In this document: positions 44,707-47,581 of the stretch, piece after piece | How positions within the stretch are numbered: the stretch's first letter is position 1 | Layout: every line of letters begins with the position of its first letter | Assembly (NCBI GenBank): GCA_944393325.1 | Contig: CALXZU010000008.1 | Span: 1 to 47,581, forward strand | Origin: an uncultured Clostridia bacterium | Lineage (GTDB): Bacteria; Bacillota; Clostridia; TANB77; CAG-508 | Direction: 5' to 3' | Length of the DNA stretch: 47,581 nucleotides | Notes under the pieces: generated by a model | Seen by the model: the letters and a program-made list of their open reading frames with translations, nothing else | Told to the model about the DNA's origin: nothing | Database searches by the model: none | Position numbers and translations under genes: made by a program

Positions 44707-45967
44707 AACTGACTTTTTACTATTATTAGAAAAAAGTAATGCGAGTGTAAATATAATATATAGCAAAAAATATTAATAAGAAGAAAGGAAAAATCAAAAT
44801 AAACCTGCAACAAAAAACGTTAATATTGCAATTTGTATTAGACATTATAAATTGAGATGGAATTATTTTGTTTATTGTATTATATTTAGTAGGCTAATAT
44901 ATAAAATTGCATGGAAAAGATAATTATAATTAATAAAATAAATATGTGATATTATGCAAATTAGTGATTTTAGTAATAGGATATATACATATAATTTGGT
45001 TATAGTATTTTTGTAGATATGTTCTTGCTTTTATTTTTCAAAATTTAAATGTAAACAACAAAATTTATCTATATAAGTTCAAAAATTGTTCCTTTGATAT
45101 TTTAAGGATACATAATACATAAACTATAAGAGAACTTTTATATTTAGAAAATACTTAAATTAGGATCTTTTGGGAATAATTTAATGCAATTTTTAATAAT
45201 TTTAGTTACGGTAATGGGAGTTTTTATTGTTTGTGTTTCTATATAGAAAATAATGCAATATGTCTTCTAAAAATAGATATATGAATTAGTAGAAAAATCT
45301 ATAAGAAATTAACAAGAATAAAGTGTTACATAAAAATGAAAAATAGAATATTATAAAAATAATTAGTAAGTGTGTATATAAATAAAACTCTCATTCACTA
45401 TTATAGGATATATAAAGCAACTATTTTATATAAAAGTCATTTTCAAATTTTAAAGCACCTTCATATTTTTGGTGAATTAAAAGAATGTAGCATAAAGTAT
45501 TAAGAAACAGTAAGGTATCAGTTTTTCTGTTGAAATATAACTTACTATGGGTAAAAGCATCATTCTTGATTTTTTGTATATATGAATAGAATCTTTGATG
45601 GTAAAACATTTATAAAGAAGATTTATATTATTATTTAAGCATCATAACAATAAATAGAAATTGAAAATTTTCATCCTTAGAGTTTTTTAAGTCATCAATA
45701 ATATGTTTAAAGATATATTGCCTTTTAGGTTGAGTTGTATTATGCCAATAAAAAGATAAAGCATTATCAATAATAGAGGTTAAAATTATACTAGTTAAAG
45801 CATGTTTTTATTATTGTAAAAAAATAATTTAGTCTAAAAAATCTGTATTTCAACAGTAAGAGTATTTTTAAAAAATTGGAAAACTTCTATTAAATATTAA
45901 TTGAAAATTATAAATAATTGTAATATAATTTATTTGAAAAAATAATTATTGGGAAGGTGGTGCTAGT
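44707..45967. other. 1.26-kb gene-free, decayed region
   Basis: No convincing gene. On the minus strand, 45421-45609 could encode 62 residues (KIKNDAFTHSKLYFNRKTD...) and about 45628-45790 a further stretch (SIIDNALSFYWHNTTQPKR, ...). They are separated by stops and lack starts or RBS, so they look like pieces of a decayed gene I do not recognise. The rest is very AT-rich with stops in all frames. No insertion-sequence ends, direct repeats or hairpins that I can support. It separates the capsule locus from the toxin-antitoxin-like pair. Confidence 0.55.
45901..45929 (+). promoter_or_regulatory. Promoter of the Panacea operon
   Basis: TTGAAA at 45901-45906, exactly 17 bases, TATAAT at 45924-45929; RBS GGGAAGGTGG precedes the ATG at 45968. 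Confidence 0.7.
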
Positions 45968-46429
45968 ATGGAAAGAGAAAATGATATTATACAAGACTCA
46001 TATTATTTAATAAATTTATTTCATAAAGATAATAAAGTAATTACTCAATTACATGTACAAAAGTTAATGTTTCTATTTGAAGCATATTATATGAATGTAA
46101 CAAATGAAAACAAACTATATGATTGTGGATATAAAGCATGGAATTTTGGACCAGTAGCACCAAGGTTATATAAAAGATATAAAAACTATGGAAAAGATGA
46201 TATACGATTAAGTAAAGAAGAGGAAGAAGCAGGTAATCAAATTTCAGAGCAAAAGAAGCAAATAATGAAAGAACTATATAAAACATTTAAAGATTTTAGT
46301 GCAATGGAATTAGTTTCTTTTACCCATGCAGAAGGTTCTCCTTGGAAAGAAGTCTGGGATAGCAATCCATATGGAGACATTTCTAAAGAAAGTATGAAAG
46401 AATGGTTTAGTCAATATGTCAAAAAATAA
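45968..46429 (+). CDS. Panacea-domain (DUF4065) antitoxin-like protein
   Basis: 153 residues. QLHVQKLMFLFEAYYM, YDCGYKAWNFGPVAPRLYKRYKNYG and MELVSFTHAEGSPWKEVWD are the hallmarks of the Panacea/DUF4065 (SocA, GepA) domain. In PanAT systems this domain neutralises many unrelated toxins encoded beside it. The following gene overlaps by 14 bases, the tight coupling expected of a toxin-antitoxin pair. Confidence 0.88.
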   Translation: MERENDIIQDSYYLINLFHKDNKVITQLHVQKLMFLFEAYYMNVTNENKLYDCGYKAWNFGPVAPRLYKRYKNYGKDDIRLSKEEEEAGNQISEQKKQIMKELYKTFKDFSAMELVSFTHAEGSPWKEVWDSNPYGDISKESMKEWFSQYVKK

Positions 46430-47198
46430 GAAAAATGATCATCAAAATATAGAAAGAAAAATGTATATCATCAATATAGATAAAGAAAAAGTAAATAAAA
46501 CTACTGAAGAAAACGAAAAGAATATAAATATAATTGATGACTGTAAGAAATTTTGTGAAACATATGCTAACATAGATTTTAAAATAAAAAGTATAAATGA
46601 CTTGAAAAATATAAGCAATGAAGGAAGTGGAATATTAGATACTTACTTTATAACAAAAGAAGAAGAGGAGACTAAAGAAAATGAAAGTTTTATTATACAA
46701 TTAGAATATATAATAATGAGTGCCAATTATGAACTAATTACTAAACAAATGGAAATAACAAGAAGAAAAGCAATAGAACTTAATGATAAATTAAGTAGAG
46801 CTATACATAATACTAAAAATATAGAAAAAGATGCAAAAGCGAGAACGCAAGAAATAAAACATATAAGAAATGATATAAAAAGTATAATAACAACAATTTT
46901 GGCAATAGTGTTGACATTTTCAATTATTCCAACAGCTATAACAGCAGTAACAAATATAGATGCTAATTATATAATCCCATTTATAGCTAGTATTGCAGTA
47001 TTTGGAATGATAATGGTTATTTTTATATATAGTATATATCAAGATAAATTAAAAACAAGTACATGGGTGATTTTGGTAATAAGTATAGTAATATGTATTA
47101 TTTTATGGATTTGTTCAATCTATAGATTTAATGATATTAGTAAAAATACAGAAGAACAACAAAATAATGTACAAGAAGTTACAGAGACAAACCAATAA
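46416..47198 (+). CDS. Membrane protein coupled to Panacea gene, candidate toxin
   Basis: 260 residues. The N-terminal half is charged and helical (about 1-165, with a coiled coil near 110-155). Hydrophobic helices follow at about 158-180, 188-206 and 213-232, then a polar tail (EEQQNNVQEVTETNQ). No domain recognised. Position (overlapping the Panacea gene, then a terminator) and membrane helices suggest a membrane-acting toxin, an inference by context only. Confidence 0.65.
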   Translation: MSKNKKNDHQNIERKMYIINIDKEKVNKTTEENEKNINIIDDCKKFCETYANIDFKIKSINDLKNISNEGSGILDTYFITKEEEETKENESFIIQLEYIIMSANYELITKQMEITRRKAIELNDKLSRAIHNTKNIEKDAKARTQEIKHIRNDIKSIITTILAIVLTFSIIPTAITAVTNIDANYIIPFIASIAVFGMIMVIFIYSIYQDKLKTSTWVILVISIVICIILWICSIYRFNDISKNTEEQQNNVQEVTETNQ

Positions 47199-47286
47199 TA
47201 ACTTTAATTAGAAGAAGATAAAAAGCCTTCTTTAATTGTAAATAAAAATATTAATTCTTGACATTTGGTGAATTAAAAAAACATAA

Positions 47287-47342
47287 AAAGCATTGACATA
47301 ATCAAAATAAAATGATATTATGTCTATGCTTTGAATTTTTTT
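47287..47342 (+). terminator. Intrinsic terminator after the Panacea operon
   Basis: A 16-base stem (47287-47302 with 47317-47332, one mismatch) is followed after three bases by a T-rich run. The 240 bases after it contain no gene with a credible start. Confidence 0.75.
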
Positions 47343-47581
47343 CAAATACTTTTTTCAAATAAATTCCAGAAAATCAAAAAGAAAGAAGGTGATAAAATTA
47401 GAAAAATATATATAATAATTATTTCAATATATTTTAGTCTATATAGTATTTTCAATTATTATCTAAAAAGATTAAAATCAAATTTAAAATTAGAAAAAAG
47501 GCCTTAAAAAGAATAAAAGTCACAAATAAAGTAAAATAAAATTTATAATTACTTTTAAATTAATATTGACTTTTACATTAA

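Noticed and set aside
45421..45609. 62-residue minus-strand frame as a gene
   Set aside because: No RBS, no family match, and fragments of a similar kind upstream are cut by stops; better seen as decayed sequence.
47390..47510. Small hydrophobic frame (IRKIYIIIISIYFSLYS...)
   Set aside because: An RBS-like GAAGGTG is present but no ATG, GTG or TTG opens this frame; only an ATT would, so I do not call it.

Overview
The window is AT-rich DNA from a low-GC, Gram-positive, anaerobe-like Firmicute, most probably an uncultured gut Clostridia lineage. The basis is A/T-biased codon use, AGA as the main Arg codon, strong GGAGG ribosome binding sites, the Firmicutes gene set (ireB-ruvX-DUF1292, rbgA, mrnC, sepF, divIVA, LCP, mutL-miaA) and surface proteins with the prepilin-like start KGITLIALVITI.

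Layout. 0.1-4.4 kb: surface proteins (a PKD/LRR protein missing its prepilin leader, a prepilin-DUF4874/4832 protein, a surface-gene remnant) and a G5-SH3b-glucosaminidase wall hydrolase. 4.5-9.4 kb: a VirB2-like peptide, a receiver/AT-hook/CpaE-like ATPase and a GAF-degenerate GGDEF protein, then ireB, ruvX and a DUF1292 gene. 9.5-12.1 kb: a membrane protein, a truncated DUF1016 gene, rbgA, mrnC and tRNA-Glu(CTC). 12.2-15.1 kb: a yybP-ykoY (Mn2+) riboswitch with terminator upstream of a PMCA/SERCA-type P-ATPase. 15.1-20.5 kb: a methyltransferase, an ABC ATPase plus giant coiled-coil FtsX-like permease, and a RelBE-type toxin-antitoxin pair with a twin-palindrome operator. 20.8-27.1 kb: mutL, a small membrane protein, miaA, an HlyD-like protein, sepF and divIVA. 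27.3-31.4 kb: an envelope protein, an LCP ligase, a VanZ-like protein and an AgrA/AgrC-like two-component pair. 31.5-44.7 kb: a capsule/exopolysaccharide locus (initiating sugar-1-P transferase, four GT4 glycosyltransferases, EpsG-like polymerase, Wzx flippase, TupA-like ATP-grasp, two acyltransferases, UDP-sugar epimerase and dehydrogenase, beta-helix protein). 44.7-47.6 kb: a decayed gene-free stretch and a Panacea-antitoxin/membrane-protein pair.

Most striking observation: five otherwise intact genes (miaA, the HlyD-like gene, the VanZ-like gene, one GT4 gene and the beta-helix gene) each need one +1 frameshift, and all five have the same signature. A single extra C sits directly before a glycine codon (GGA or GGT), so the zero frame meets an in-frame CGG. 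I hand-scanned CGG through every annotated gene, about 13,000-14,000 codons. CGG occurs about fifty times out of frame but never as an ordinary in-frame arginine codon; its only five in-frame occurrences are these shift sites. CGT and CGA are used normally. This points to CGG being unassigned or very poorly read and resolved by +1 shifting, or by quadruplet CGGN decoding as glycine. I infer a recoding system rather than five pseudogenes; proteomics and a tRNA inventory would decide it.
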